Part shown: positions 38,901-54,730 of the stretch, in pieces | Numbering within the stretch: the stretch's first letter is position 1 | How the letters are laid out: the number at the start of each line of letters is the position of its first letter | NCBI GenBank assembly: GCA_003993805.1 | Contig: RSEF01000001.1 | Location: 61,064,003-61,128,002, forward strand | Direction of reading: 5' to 3' | DNA: 64,000 nucleotides | DNA from: Himantopus leucocephalus | Taxonomy: Eukaryota > Chordata > Aves > Charadriiformes > Recurvirostridae | Position numbers and translations under genes: made by a program | The notes under the pieces: generated by a model | What the model saw: the letters and a program-made list of their open reading frames with translations, nothing else | Databases searched by the model: none | What the model was told of the DNA's origin: nothing

Positions 38901-41900
38901 AGACACCAACAAGAAATGTCTCTAGTTTAAGTAGCCCTACAACAATTCAGCAGTATTTTGTGCTTCCCATCATCAATGCTTTAAAGCTTTCTACTAGAAA
39001 AAAAACCTATAGTGAGTAAACTACTAAATCAGAGCTCTCTTGTTACTTTCTCAGAATGTTCTGCTAAGATTGGTATTATAACATCTAAGTTAGAAAGAAA
39101 GGAGTTATTCACTGTCCAAAAGCTAAAGCTTAGGGAAAAAACTTCCAAGTCAGGCTGAGGTTGCAGCATGAACATTGATAGTAATTGGATTTCAGCAGCA
39201 AAATATTCAACTAGCAACTGTTTCAATCTAATTGAATTTGGTAATTAGTTAGGTTTACAGCCGTATGAACAGCCACTGCTCATACAAATGTGGCTTAGTG
39301 GAATTTTAACTGCTCTAATTTATGAAATGTAAACCTGAAATTTATATTAAAGTGAAGCTGGAAAGCCAGTTAACCAAAGGGCCTAGCTCCCCCCCTGTTT
39401 TGTTTTGGTTTTTTTTTTCCTTCTTCTTCAATTAGCCATAGGTAATCACAACTTCTACGTTAGATCATGAAATAGCAGAAGCATTCTTACATCCGTGCTT
39501 TCATTACTAGTGTTTTCTTCTCTCTTCCGTTCTTCTTCCTCTTGCTCTAGTTCCTTAATGCTCTCCTCTAGAACGTTAGGCCAGAAATCCCCTTCAAAGT
39601 AAGGTAGCTCTTTTGCACTTGTTAGACGATCTTCTGTTGCCTGCTTAAATATATCCTGAAAAGGAGCAAAACACTTCGTTACCTCTATTACAAGTCAAAT
39701 AAGTAAAGGTAACCTCTTCAATAAATGATAAAAAAAGGCAGATCAAACAAAGGAGAGCTTAGTATTCAATTCGTTTTATGAGGGCACATTCTAACTGCAG
39801 ATTTAATACTGCAGCAGTTCCAGACAGCGCGTCAAACACATTTCAAATATTCCCACTCTGAAGAAATAAATCATTGCCTCGTGGTAGACCTCAATATGCA
39901 TACTTACCAGGTGGGACTATATAATAGATATATTGTTGACACCAGCTGAAGTCCTGATAATTCCAAAGATTTTACAAAATTCTAACTGTGCCAGCAGCCT
40001 AACCCTGCAATTTTATTTAACACTGAAAGATTACAAGATTCCATATATTTTCTTTGTATTAATGAAATTAAATTCATTCTCTTTGCTAGTATTCCTCAAG
40101 AATTTAGTTTGTTCTAAGGTTTCATTTCAAATCTCTTGCTAGAATGATTTCAGAAGCTACACGCCTTGAAGAGGATATATTTTAACTTTAAACTTTTAGT
40201 GGTCATTTAACTTAAAACTAATACAGTAAACTCACAAGAATCGGACACAATGCCTAAGGCACGGAAGGAACCAAGACAAGACTGGTCAACACACCCTCCC
40301 CAATACAAACATACACTGCACAAACCTTGTAATCATGAACAATGCGCTCTGACACAGACTTGTCCAGCATCTTTTTGTACCACTCTTGCAGTCGTTTGGG
40401 TTTGGGTATCTTTTGGTCAGGAGGATGGCAATGGAAGATGTAGTCATCTCCTTCACTAGGTGGGCATGCCCAGATATGTCCAGTAGTATACCTAGCATCA
40501 TTAGACAAAAAGAGTACATGTGGGCTCTGACGATTAATATTAGAGCTTGCTTTCCTCTCTGCCACAAGATGGAGCCACCACAAAGTTGGCTGATGTTCCC
40601 AGATGGACAATAATTATAGCTCTCCAAGATTTTAATTCTAGTATTCATTCCAGCTTCATTCATGCAATACCATTACCCTCTTTTCACTAATTTTTTTAAA
40701 TTCAGCACTATATGCAGAGTAGTTCATATAAAGTGTGCACATTTTCCAGTCTAGATAAAAATCAAAGCCTGATATAGACCTGCAATTGCCACCTCCCAAT
40801 TAACTAAGAGAAAGACAGAGACTAGGTATTTCAGTAGTAGAAGTCAGAATTCTTTTTCCGTGAGAGAGTGCAGTCATTCACTGTCTAGCAACGTTTAAAA
40901 AACACATATTTACTTAAACACACAATTCACTTTTCTACTGTAAATCCTGTTTTTTAACTTTCAGAATCAGTTTTAAAAGGTTTCACAATTATATCTGGAA
41001 ATAAACAGTCACTGTCAACCTATGCTGTTGGGTGTACAACCAAAATACTAAGAAGACAGATTACATCCAAACAGTAGCAGGTGCACAGAATATAATACCA
41101 CAAAGATCGCTTCTTCATCCTCAGTTCTTCTCTATTGGTTTTTTGAAAAGAACTCCAGTAGGAGGAATAATCAGATCTCAAGTTAGAGAAAAATAAACCA
41201 TCCTTGCCATGTTGAGAAAGAGCTTAGCAGAACCCTAACCAAACCCTGGGAACTGCAGCCACTTCTGCCCAACAAGGGAGAGATGATACTGGGGGACGAG
41301 TATTGTTTTCCCAAAATGAGAACCTGATGTTACCCATTAGCACAGAAAACAGCGTTAAGTAGAACTGAGGCCTGAGCTCTATGCAGCAATTTTACAGACT
41401 TACAGGTTAGAAAACACACAATTAAAAAAGCAGAAAGAAGCCTAACGTATGCCTTCGAAGTACTAAGGAATATATCATCTCACTGAGGTACTGAAGACAG
41501 TACCACCCACCTCCATTCTGACTTCCCTAATTCTTCTCATGCAACTACTCTAAACATAGTCCCTAACAATTTCTTCATGAATTGTTCTGCCAAGTTACAC
41601 CAGATACCTTTGAAAATAGATTGATGTTTACTTCACTGCCTTTTCTACTTCAATAATCATGGTCATTTCATTTCCACCTTTCTCATTTCTTCAGTTGTTC
41701 TGTGTTCTCTTTTGTGCTGTCCCAAGTATACTCTTCTCTTTCTCTCCCAACTTTTCAGTTTCTCACAATTTCAACTACTTGTTCTATAAGAGGTTTCCTA
41801 GTGGCCTTACACAGCTGTTACAGAGTTAATTGGTACAGATAGAATACCCCTACCTTTCTCCTCATAAACATGGGTAAGAATTTACTTGCCATTCCAAAGG

Positions 41901-44900
41901 AATGACCTGATTAAAGCAGTGGCATTACACAAGGACTGCACTATCAACAAGGCCAGCAGAATTTTACGGTGCAGTTGTCTACTTAGACTTAAGGAAGTTT
42001 TACTTAAGTCTAGAAACCTAAAAATATCCGAAGCATAAGCCTCTCCTGAAAAACCTGTGATCCCTTTCCGTCTTTTCCCCTTTTCCACTAAACACAGTTG
42101 TTGCCAAGTTATTCTATCACCGGTTGATATTTAGCCACCATATTCAACACAATAGGATCTAGTAATTTCATTTGCAATAAGAACTGCCTAGCACAAATGC
42201 TGCACAGAAGAAAACATTAAAAAAAGACTTACCCTAGTTTCTTGACGTATTCTAGATATCCAATTAGTATTTCATGATAGACAGCAGTCCTCAAGCATTT
42301 AGGGCGGAAGAAATGAACACTGTCAAGGTAAGATATATACACTCGCCTGAAAAAAAGAGAGGCATGATGAGAAGCAGAGATTTCAAAGTAGATCTGCAAG
42401 TTTATTCACGTTATTTTATATTTGAAACATCCAATACAACAGCAATCTTCATCAAAGCCTCTGATCCTAATTTACCTCTAGAAACTCAACCTTCTTTTGA
42501 CATCCTAGCCTCATCCCTCTAAAACTATCCAGTCCCTTCCTTAAGAATACTGACAACTGATCCTTCAGGCAACACGCTCTGCCAGCCAGCATCCCCAGTA
42601 AGAAGCAACTCTAACTGACATATTCCTGACAGAAGCTACTTTGTTTCTCAAAGCTAACAGCACTAAGAGCCTTCACATATGCAACACCAAAGCTCTCTAC
42701 AGAACTTAAGAAGGTTAACCCAACTGAGACAGTACCAAAATAAAAGAAAACTTTCGTGCAGCTCCTCACCTTTGATTGGGTGGAGGGCAGTCTGAGCCAT
42801 ACTCCTGTACATGCATCCCAAAGAAGCATAAGTCTACACCATCAATTTCCTCAAAGGCAAAAAGCGCTTTCGTACGATAAGGGAAAGACTCAGCCATCTC
42901 TCCGCTGTCTACAAACCTGCAGATTACAGAGGGTAAAGGGGAATACCAAATATGTTCACATGTTAGAGAATACATGACACTAGGTAAAGGCAACAACAGT
43001 GATGGCTACTGTAAGTGTAATTTTAAAGTTAAATGCTTACAGACTACTCAAAATACAAGGCACCTACTTTTTACTATGAAAAAAGATGATGCTCATCACA
43101 ACTAATTAACATGCTGCTAGAACATGTTTGTCAAGAACTGGTCAGTGGTGAGGTTTTGAATACAACAATCTATTTTTTTTGAAATAGTGGCATGTAAGTA
43201 AATTCAAATAGCTTCCACCTCCCCCAGAAGAAAGCAAAATTGGAAATGGAAAGAACATACCTTGCTTTCATTCCTGGTTTTACTTCAACAGTTTTGTCAG
43301 ATGCATGTACCACCCTAACTGTAACTTCTCCTGCCTCAGGGTGATTCTGTCGTCTTAGGAAATCATTGACTCTGTTCTCCAAGAAGGTACCAAGTCTTGT
43401 CGCCGGTAACCCTGCAGGAGGAAAACACAGCTCTAAATATATACAAAACTGAACTGTTCAAATGTGATTTCTCTATTCAGATGTTAATTGAAAAGTGACT
43501 CTTAATGCATGCAGTATGTTATCATAAATTAAAGCTTTATCTCTAAACACAGTTCTAGATGGGGTGAGCTGGTTTTCACCTGCAGGTATATTTATGATTT
43601 ATACATTATTTAAATGAAGAAAGAATCTGTATTTCAACCCAATTTCTATCTGTCTTAAAAGTCAATCACAATAAAGGCCCCTCCTGAATAGAAGCTATCG
43701 ATTACTTAAACCGCATTACAAAACACTGCTCTCAGTGCTTCAAGAGCAGACACTGCATTTGGAAGTGTATCCTGTCTACAAAGCCACACTAGCCAAGTTA
43801 GTCTCTCCACTTACCAAAATAACGTATTTCAATAATGGGAAGCAAAAACTAAATACAACTGTATTTGCAAGTAACATTTAGTTTAGCAGTTTCTCATTTT
43901 CAAACAATCTTCATACAAAAGTACAAGCATAACATTAGTTGACACAAAACCTAAAGCTGAAAGGGAGGTTAAGACTTGTGGTGTAACAGGGCCTGTCTCA
44001 CTACTGTCCATTATTTCTGGTACAGTTATGTGTCTGCCAATCAGCTTTTCATTTTTTCCAATTTGACACCTTTCAGTAAAGCATCACTATAATACGTTAA
44101 GTACGTAATACAGGTTGCTAGAAACAAAACTTTTACAAAAAACGTAAAAGAACCCTTGTAGTCTTCCTGTATTCTTGGGGAATCTAGGAAGTTTTGATTT
44201 TGGAGATTTTGGAAAAAGACTCAGATGTTGAAACAATTCATTGTGTGGTTTGCTTTCCATTTCATAAGAACAGTTGAAGAGAACAGTTTTTGTAACTGAA
44301 CTGTAAGCCATCCCCAAATTTCAAGACAATTTCCAGTCTTTGATATCATCCTCCTCCTTTTTCCAAAGAATGACCTTAAGAAATAACTCCTGAATACTAC
44401 AGTTAATGCTTGTTAGAATCTTGATGCTATTGGTTGGCTGGGGATTTTATTTTTTTTTTAACAGAAATGTAAATACTCATGTTTATAAGAAGTACACCAA
44501 CCCAAGAAGCTTCCGAAAGACTTGTTTTGTCTATAGAACAGATGGACAATGACTGCACATGTTTCTTCCTACGCTGCCTTCAAATCAGCTGCCTTGATCA
44601 AGAGGAAATGTCTATAGAGAGTTTTGTCACCAACTGATGCAACCTTTATCTCCACCAAAGCTTTTAAGAGCAGCGGTAGTCACAGTGACTTGAACATGTT
44701 ATCATAAATTTAAGTTAAACTAAAGTCACACAGCAACTATTTCCCAATGCTATTAATACTGCAATTGAGATAAAAGGATGTCTTATCTTGCATTAGCAGT
44801 GCTCTAAAACAGTATGTTAACCCTCTACAACAGACTATTAAACAACAACATTACCTGTGAATGCAAACATTCAGAACACCACAGAACTGACGTTCAGAAC

Positions 44901-47900
44901 TAACCAAAAGTATCCTCTTTTAACTCAAAAATTGAAATAAATGCAAAATGAGCATAAAAGCCACCTCTTCCCCATCCTTCACAAATTATTTAAGATTCAT
45001 TGGTGCAAGTGTCAGAATCTTACTTTTAGCAGAGAACTTGTTCTCTTTCCTGGTTCGTCCTGTTTTCTTTAGGCAGCCATCACAGACAAAGCTGAAGCAA
45101 AAATAGGAGAAAGTGAAAAAACTACCCCCCAAGTCAGACCATAAAGTTCCTTAGCATCTTAGAAGCAAAATCTTTCACCAAATCTTATCCTGTCTGGAAA
45201 ATACTTTAACTGAAATTTGAAATAAAAGACAGCACAAAGAACAAACAGTGCTAGCAGAAATGGCCCAAATGTTTCAGAGCTGCAGAAGAGGATCTAAGCT
45301 TCAGAGGGTGCACCTCCCGTCAGTCACCCATGTCACCACCTGCAAGCCCAGGAAACAGGGTCTCCACTGGCAAGTCGAACAATATTGACTTAAAGTATTC
45401 TTTGACAAATAGTCTCAAACTGCTGTCTCTGATGAAGATGAGATACTGCAATGCATAAAGCAAAAGGCTGATTTTTTTCTAAACGCCCAAGTATACTGTA
45501 GCATGAAGCAATGGGCACATCATTCCTCAGTTACAGGATGCCTAACCTCTTCTGCAGCAATGTAGATGGGACAACTGAATGGTACAAGTCATAGCTTTCT
45601 TGTCAAGAAAGAGAACATTTAAGCTACTACAGAGCTTTATCTACATAAAATTTATTAGTTTTTTTCAAAAGCTCTTAAAGCAGTTGGAAAAAACCCAGTA
45701 TTTTTATCAAGAACTACTGAGCATCTAAACAAGACTAGATTGTTTTTAAGATTTAATCTCATCACTGAGGTCACAAAAGTGAATTCACCTGTTAAATTCT
45801 TTAGTTATTAATTTTTTTTGAAGATGACAGAGCAATATGATTTGTACAGAAAATAGATCAGTATGAAATTGTTACCAGAACTAAAAACATCTTTTCATGA
45901 AGAACTAACATCTTTAAACATAAAGGGCTGAAACATAAGCCTGAAAGGCCCTCTTCCACACACAGGAATGTTAGAAACATTTAAGATTAGAAACAACTTC
46001 ACATACAACACACTAGGATACAATGCCTAAATTTGATGTTACCCTATACATTCTGTAAAATTTTCAGGTGGGAATGCAACTTCTTAAATATAATCAATAT
46101 AATGAAGTTTACGCACTAACTCTAGTAAATCTATCATATACTTTCTACTTAAGCAGCAGAAATTCCTCACCCAGAAGGCCAGATTATCTCATTGTGAAGA
46201 ACACAGATCTGGTGCATTTTTCTTCCACACTCTATACATTCAACAAATCTGTAGACGGAAAAGAGGGGGAAGGTAAGCAAGGTTAGTAGTATCATTATTT
46301 GCCTGTATATTTTGTAATATTTTATTAGAGGAGTTCTAGCATTTCAGTTCTTGAGCCTTTTTAATATACAGAGGACGTCTATACTGAGAACAGTCTCCAG
46401 CATGAATTAACAATCTGTCAGCTCAAGTCAGGTAGACTATATGCAGGGACACATTACTACTACCATTTGCTTGCCTTACTGCCATCTACTTCACTCATTT
46501 TTTAAAGTTAAGCCCTTCTAAGTATAAAATCTGTAAACTGCTTGTTGCACTAATGAAGAGGAAAATGGATTCACAGGTGTTGGAAGTGAAGAACCAGGAG
46601 AAACAACTAACAGGCTGTTAGTTGCCCCACTATGCTTGAAGCCTGGGCTCCATTGCAAATATACTGCAGAAAGGCAGGAAGGAAGAAAACAGAAGCAATA
46701 TCAAAGTAATTTTCAGAAGTCTAGCAGAGATTTAAGGACAACTGAGGTAAGTGATAGGGTCTGCTTCACAGATGTTGGTGAATATAATTCTCCAAAATAC
46801 CTAAGGTTGCTTCATGTTATCAGGACAATCTGGCTCCTTTTGAACATGGCTATTTATAAAAAGTCTGAGACTTTGAACGAATAGTGTCATTTACGTAGGG
46901 CATATGGTATCATACTGTAAATTAGGCTTGTATTCTAGCATTGTGCTGTATCTTCACTATAACAAAAGGGAAAGAAAAGTTATGAATCAAGTTACTATTC
47001 CCTCCTTCCCACAGCCCTTGTAAAACAGAAGAACTGGCTGACCCTTATGCCCTTAGAAGGATGGTGTGGGAAGAATATATATCCTTTTTGCTCATTCATT
47101 TGGGAATGAAGATAATGTTTGCAGAGTAGCAGCATAGGTGTATAATGCAGGAGCATGTAAAGTGGCTTCAAAAAAACCCTCAGGAATATAAAGAAAAGCA
47201 GCTGAGTCACGATCATCTTAACTGTACTGAATGTCTACAGTTCTGCTTCCAGAGCAGTGTAGAAGAACCGGCTGATTCAAGTTTAACAACTTCTCCTTCT
47301 ACTACAGCTGCCTGTAAAATATGACAACTAGAAAAGTCAACAGCATCAAAAAAGCTACTGCCAAATGACTCAAATCAGTTCTGAGACCTGAGCATTTGCC
47401 ACAGCAGGGCTTCAAAGCAGAGTTATGTGCATTCATCCTTCTGTTGAATCCCCATTTAAGACGACAAAACACACTAATTTCGGCTCATACACACAGTGTT
47501 ACACATTTCTCAAGTACAGCTGTGGTGGTTGGGGTTGTCAGGACAGAATGCCAGATATGCTGCTTACTGACCAGCCCCTACTGGCTAACAGAGCTACATG
47601 AAATTTAGAATATATTGAAAACCAAAGCTGTTGGTGAATGAATAACATGTCTTTTACAAAATAACTACAATGAAATGAGGATCATTCAGAGAGTGACATC
47701 ATTACTTACAGTTCAGGGTCCAGTGTATCGTTTTTCCTTTTTGAAAACTGTTCTTTGTTTATCGTGCTATGGAGAAACAGGCAACAAAACTCAGTTTTAA
47801 CACAAGACAACATACATTCATGCCATACCACACATATCCACACACCAAGACAAAACTTAGAAGCAGATTTTTTAAGCACTCACTGGCATTACAAGGAAAG

Positions 47901-50900
47901 GAGTTTTATTTCAAAGTGACAGACAACTAAAGTATATGCCACCCTTGACTTTGCTCAAGGAAAACATTATTTTCTATGGGACGATAGCTTGTAGAGAACC
48001 ACATTGCTCCCTTATTCACTTTTACTACAGGATAAATGGTAAAACTTGCTAAACATGCAAGTTTTGGACCAGTCTGATCAGTATTTCATAGTGAAAGGAC
48101 TATTTGATATGCCTGATATTCTGAAGGCAGAGAATTCCAATTATCTTTGATTACTGAGAAAGGCAGGTTATCTTATTCGATATTCCCCTAGCCCTCCTCC
48201 TAGCTTAACTTCAAAGGATAAATTTCAGCTTCCAAATCCTACAAGCCCAGCCCAGCCATTAATCCACACTATCTTTACCTCCCCTATAGTATTTGCAAGG
48301 CTAGAAATTCCATCTTTTGACAGCGAGGTCCCAGGTATCTTTTACACCAATCTGGTTCAAAACAACCCAGAACAATCATACAATACCACCCAGATCTCTG
48401 AGAATTTACCCTGAAGAGGGTGCTGCATAACATGAGAAGATAAGTACCTGCCTCTCTGATAAGCAATGACAGAGACTCAATCCAACTTGTACGAGCTGCA
48501 TTAACCTTCCTATCCTTTTATTTCAGAGTTTATTCTGAATACTGCCACCTGCAGAATACTTCAAGCTCCTTATGAGACAAATGAGGAAAGTTCAATCTCC
48601 CAATTACTTTAAACTATTATTATAATATGGTGAGTAGAACTGTAAACAGGGTCTGACATATATACTCCTAATCTTTTTTGCTTTTGTTCATTTTAAGTAC
48701 AGATTGTGGGAAGAAAGGAAGGGAGCAGGATCTCTATGCCCCAGTAAAATGAGTTCCTAAAAGAAAGCCTGTAAGCGGGTGGGAGAACATTCAAAAGTGT
48801 ACTTGCTCCTCATGTGCTGCCTATAGCCTCCATTTTTACTATACAATGACCAAGCATTTAAACCAGCTATGAAAAAGAACACCAGGAGCTGAAGTACCTT
48901 CTTACCATTGCTTGTGTTCAAAAAGCTTTTGATTGCTTTCATTATTGAAAAAAAAAAAAAAATAAATGTATCCAGCATCCATGTTCCCAAATCTAGTGTA
49001 AAAGTCAAAAGCACTCTATGCTGCCTTCTACCCCGACTCAAGGGTTTGTGGCAAACCACTCCAACTTGTGTATGAGAAAGATCATACTCAGCAGCTAGAC
49101 AAAAATTTATATTTAAACATGAATATATTTGATGTTTATTCATACACTGATTTACACACACACATATATATATACTTGCTTCTTTCATATGCAAGTACTT
49201 CATATCCCACATCTCATATTAACAAAACCGGACAATATTGATTAAACTTTGGGTCTTTGCTTCTAATGGAGTAGTAATTGCTACTATCCACAGGGAGGTG
49301 GCCCATTGTACTGACCAGCATACAAACATTATTTCTTCCTTGTTCATTCCAGAAAGGCTGAGGTACTCTTCTATCTTCCCAAGCCTCAATGGATTCTTTC
49401 ACTACTGTTATAGGTACATCCATCAGCACAGCCAGGATTTGGTAACACGCTGCTAAAGACAACTTCTACTTCCAGTGAAAGTTAACTCAGTTTATCCAAT
49501 TACCAACTTGGACAACTCTCCCCTGGCTTCAGACTTTCCTAAGTTCCTCACTTGCTTCCACCTGCAGTGTTGCTGCAACGCCCTCTGCCAAAGATCGTTC
49601 TTTAACAGCTCAAAGAATAACTGCCTGGCACTCATCTGTCCCTCAAGGGCTTCCTTAGTCTCCCAAAAATCAGTTTCAAGACTTTTACGGGGAGGTGTGA
49701 GGAAGGTACAGGAGACTAAAGGCAACTAAATCCATGTGCAGCCTTTTACCATGATCTCCTCAATAATTGCATGGCATTTCTTCTAAGCAGATGGCACTAC
49801 AACAGTAAAGTATCTGCATGGCAAAAGGAGGTTGCCTGCTTCTGATTTGGATGAAAAACAATCTGAAGTTGAATACAAGTTTAATAGCACAGCTAGTCTA
49901 TAAACAGAATGGTACAGTTGACTATTTCAAACTATGTCTGTCACCTACCTGCCTGCAGGCATGGTTATTTTTCTGCAGTAGAATACTTTCACTTATTTTT
50001 TCAGAAAAGCAGCGATTCTTTTTCCCCTCTATCAGTATAGTTGGAATTTTAAGCACTAAGTCCTTATTTTTCACTACAGTTCAGTCAGTCCGGGTTTTAA
50101 AGAAAAAGACCTACAGCACAAGTCCAGGCTTTTATGAAGAATACCTGGTCCACCTTCTGCTAGCCTGTAAACAGCAAGGGTTACCTAAAACTAAACTTCC
50201 CTTTGAGAAAGCACTAAACGCACAGCCAAAGCAAACACAAACAACTCACGTTTGAGGTTGTGATGGGTCATCTCCCAGAGAAACGCTCTCCCCTTGGATT
50301 TCGTTGAAGCACTTCTCACAGAAATGATACCTGTCAGCAAGAAGGCCATATTTGGGTGAACTGCTCCGTCCACACAACACAGCCCAAGCCAAGCAACGGA
50401 GCCACCAATCACAGCAGGCCAAGGAAGGGACAGGAGCAGAGAGCAGGTCATCAACGGCGACAAGGATATTCAATGATGCAGATTTATGGGCCCCACATTG
50501 TGTTTGGTTGGTTTGGTTTTTTGGTTTGGTTTTTTTTTTTTGCGCAATCAAAGCCAAGTGCAGACAATGACAAGCATGAAGGAGAAATAAAAAAATAACA
50601 CACACACGAACAAACAAAGAAATGGGGGTTTGCAGGACAAAAAACAAAAACATAGAAGCAGGACAAGACAACACAAAGCAGAAAGCCAAGGCAAAGCACA
50701 GATTAGCATTAAATCTCTCAAATGGGTTCACAAGCAGCAAATGATTAAAGCAAATTAAACAAAAGTATTCCATTTTAGCATACCCATACCCTCTTCATTT
50801 TAATAATCCATGCCACGTACAGCAAAGAATTAAAATGAGAAAGGGGAAAGAGCAGAAGGAAGGAAGAACTGCTACTCTGACTTGTACATCAGCACAGCAG

Positions 50901-53900
50901 TTCTGTTGGCAGGAGGATCTGCAGATCAATGGAAGAGGGATAGTCTTCCGTCTTAAGTGTATAAATGCTGAAAGGCCACAGGATTCTCTCCCAGTTGAAA
51001 GGGAAAGCTAAACATCAGAAGCTTCAAGAACAATAAATCTGTCCTCAAAAATCTTACAGACATTAATTATATAACTGTCAAACTGTATGTTAACTAAGTA
51101 TTAACATTAACTACACACATAACGCTCATATTGATACGATTCTGCTATAGCCCAGTTTGAGTACAGAACAGTCCAGGCATCAATACAGCAAGCATTACAG
51201 AGAAAGATTTCATTTACACTTGAATAAAATGGTGATTAATTCAAGATTCTACCCCAGCCCTCAAAAATGTTCTAAAACTGTGGCCTCTCCATTACTAAGG
51301 CACGTTAATTGAGAGCACAAGACATCTAAAAATAAAAAGAAATAAAAGAAAATTCAAACAAGTTTATTACAAAGCCACACAAACCAACACTATGGCAGCT
51401 GTTAGGCACAAACAACAGGTCTCTTAATCCTCTCTTCCAGTTTTCATCCGAGATAATGCAGAGAACAGTACTTCTGGAATTGTACATTTCCGTCTATAGA
51501 TATATACCATGTGTGTATATAACGTAATTTACAAGTCACATGTATGCACCTGTTATAGTGCAAACATTCCCTCTAATGTTTGAAAACATGAAAAGCATAT
51601 CAGATTTTTGAATAATAGTCTTTTGGTTCATCTAGTGCTTGTTCATAGATAAACCTAAGCAGAAGGTACTGACATGATGCAAAGAGCTCTACACTATAGA
51701 AGTCTAAAACCGCAATAGTTATTATGGGATACTATAAGCTTATTTTCTACTTCTTCACTACTAAAAAACTCTATTTGCTGCTACAAACCTTTGTGAAGCC
51801 TAAGAAGGTTAAGTATAATTCCTTTAACTCTCTGGATCTTTCACCTGACCAGGTGCCTAACAAAACTACAATTCTTGCAAAATCTTCTTGGCTTTCAGGT
51901 AAAAGGCTTAGTGTTTTTTGTTGTTCTGTTTTTTTTTCGTTGGTTGGTTAAGGTGTTGGAAAGAATGGAGAGCAGGAACTAAATTGATGGAGGTGACACA
52001 GTTTGGAGGTAACCAGTCCTCTGCTCTAACAGGTATATTCTGGTGACAGGCCAGGGGATATGGGACTGTTAAAGTGTGTATTTCCCTGCTTCTTCCTGCC
52101 CTGTTACCCCAATTGGCAAAGAGATGCCTAACAAGAAACCTTCTTTCAGAAGTCAAACAGGTTTAAATCCTTTAATAAATCCCAAGTAAAAAAAAAATAT
52201 TCAGAAGACCTGTAGAAGTGACAGCACTTTACAGAGCTGCTGACAGCTACTGCAAGGCAACTCCCTTAAGGAAACTTGGGGAGAAAAAGCAAGCATCAAT
52301 CTACTGAAGATCTGAACACACAAACCTTACAATGAAGATCTGCACAACAGAAATACGTTTGCTCTTCAGTGTTAACATCATGAGAAAAACAAAGACTTGC
52401 CAAGTATAATATGTATTACAAGAATTAATATGCTTGCTGCATAGTTTACTCAGTGTCACGGTAGGAAGCAAAAGACAACAGACTTGTATATGTGATTTGT
52501 AGATAACTGAAGATTTAATTAACTGCAGGATAAAGATTTAGTAAAACATCACATTTCTGCAAACAAAAGAGGAAGAGCAAAGACTGCCATGAACTTTTGC
52601 AGAAAGATCATTATCAGACAGGGTAAACTATTCAAGGGCACTTCCAGCAAATTTTTATCTTAAAACACAAAGGTGTACACATATAAAGAGGGTGTATATG
52701 TAAATACATGCATGCCTTTTAACAGATTGATTGCAGCATGCACAGAACTGCACCAAGTGAGTTTTCCTTACCTGTTCTGGTAACTGTAGTAAGTGGCATC
52801 TCGAGGGATTGTGCACAGCTGTTTGCCATAGCAACACAAAGTCTGCGGCGAGAACTCCAACTGCAAAGAGGAATGGGTCGTCTTAGTACTCATACGTGTT
52901 TCCACTTGCTCTCCATGGGAAGCAAGTGTGACCCAGGCAACGATCATTTCCACCTTATTCTGTGCACAGATCTCACAGCACAGCATGGGTATGAAGTGCC
53001 AGCCATAAAGAATGTTCAGTGGGCTGTTATACTCAAGTTAGCTCCTCTCCAAAGATGGAAAGCATAGCAAAACAAGACAACGGAAATAGTCTCAATATAC
53101 AGTGAAATAGAGCACACTTCTGCAGTTACAAACCCCGTCTGTTTAATTTGCAACAGCAAGCATGCTCGCCCTAATCAAAATAACTCTTCAATTACTGACT
53201 TCTTCCCCTCAAGGGCTTATATACAAATAGATGATTTAAGCACTAGATAGAATTTAGAAGATCCATAAAACCCCCAAAATGAGACTACTCTGGATTGCTA
53301 AATCCTGGTAAATTTTCAAAGTATTGACAAACCGTAACTGCTAACAACTTCAACCACTGTACTTTTCCCCCTTAATACCAGGAAGCAAGCAGCAGACTAA
53401 AAATATTTATTTTCTTACCTTTCTTCCACAGCAATAACCAAGGCTCTGCATAACTGGGTCAATTTCTTGCTCAAACACCTCTGCCAGTTTGGAACAGTAC
53501 TTATATACCCGGGATGTTTTGCGGTTATACAGCCAGGCATTATTGAACATGAGCCAGATGTCATCGACATATTGCCACGGTTCCTGGTACTGCCCTGTGT
53601 CTAACTTCCTCTTGATAGTAGAAAGGTCCATGGGGTTCTTCACTATGTCAAAATAATCCTGCAAGAATACACGGTGTATCAAAACACTACTACAGAACTG
53701 TGTTGTGACATGACAGCATGTGCATTCTCAGCATATAAATTCTTCTGCAGTACATCAAGAAAAACAGGTTCCTCCCTGACTTCATTGTCAAACTGCTTGT
53801 GGCATACAACGAAAACTCTAAGTAATACCGTATCACTCCCCAGTACTTCCTTTTCATTATTCCTTTATTTCTCAGGCTCTATTGCTCTTCCGCTCCCAAT

Positions 53901-54699
53901 GAAATAAAGCTACTCTAATTTTAATCAGCAAAACAAATAGTACAAATAGTAGGAAATGGCAATGTTTTGTGATCTGAGGATATACAAGAGCATTAATAGA
54001 AAGTGACTGGTTTTAGTAGACCAGACAGCCTAATAAAAAGAAATAACTTTATTAGATGATAAAAGATACCATGTCTCCTCTAAAGAATGCCTTTTTCCAA
54101 TCCCCCCATCAGTTATATGGCCACTTATCCTGCAAAAGTCCTCAGAATATGATAGCCAATTAAGAGCTTGTTAAAGAACATTAGCAACATTTATGCCTGC
54201 TTATAATACAGCAGGCCTTGAATTTTTTCAGTATCTATCCTAAAAAAAACCCACACCAAAACAAACAAACGAAAACATACGGAAACAAAACACCACCTTT
54301 CAGGCAAAAAATGTTGCCCAAAGCACCTAAGTAGGACTTCTGTGTACACATGTCTGTCTATAAATAATAAACTTGTGTGGTCAATCCAGAGAGTTTAGCA
54401 CTCAGATCCTTGAAGGACAGTAATGTCTTCCAAAGACAATTTTAAAGCAAGCAGAAAATTTGACCTAAACAAAAAACTAGAAGCTGAACAGTCTCCTCCT
54501 TGCTTATAACAGATTAAAAATCACTGATGGATTTATTTTTTAAAAGTGGTATTGATCTGCTCAATTTCCCACATGTTCAGCCAAGTTTTATATATGATGT
54601 GAAACACTTACGGAATTCAGCAATAGAAGCATCACAACATGAAGTAACATCCATAAAAAGCCCACACAGCACCAGGGATCTGTTGGCAATCACTTCACT

Positions 54700-54730
<31 letters not shown>
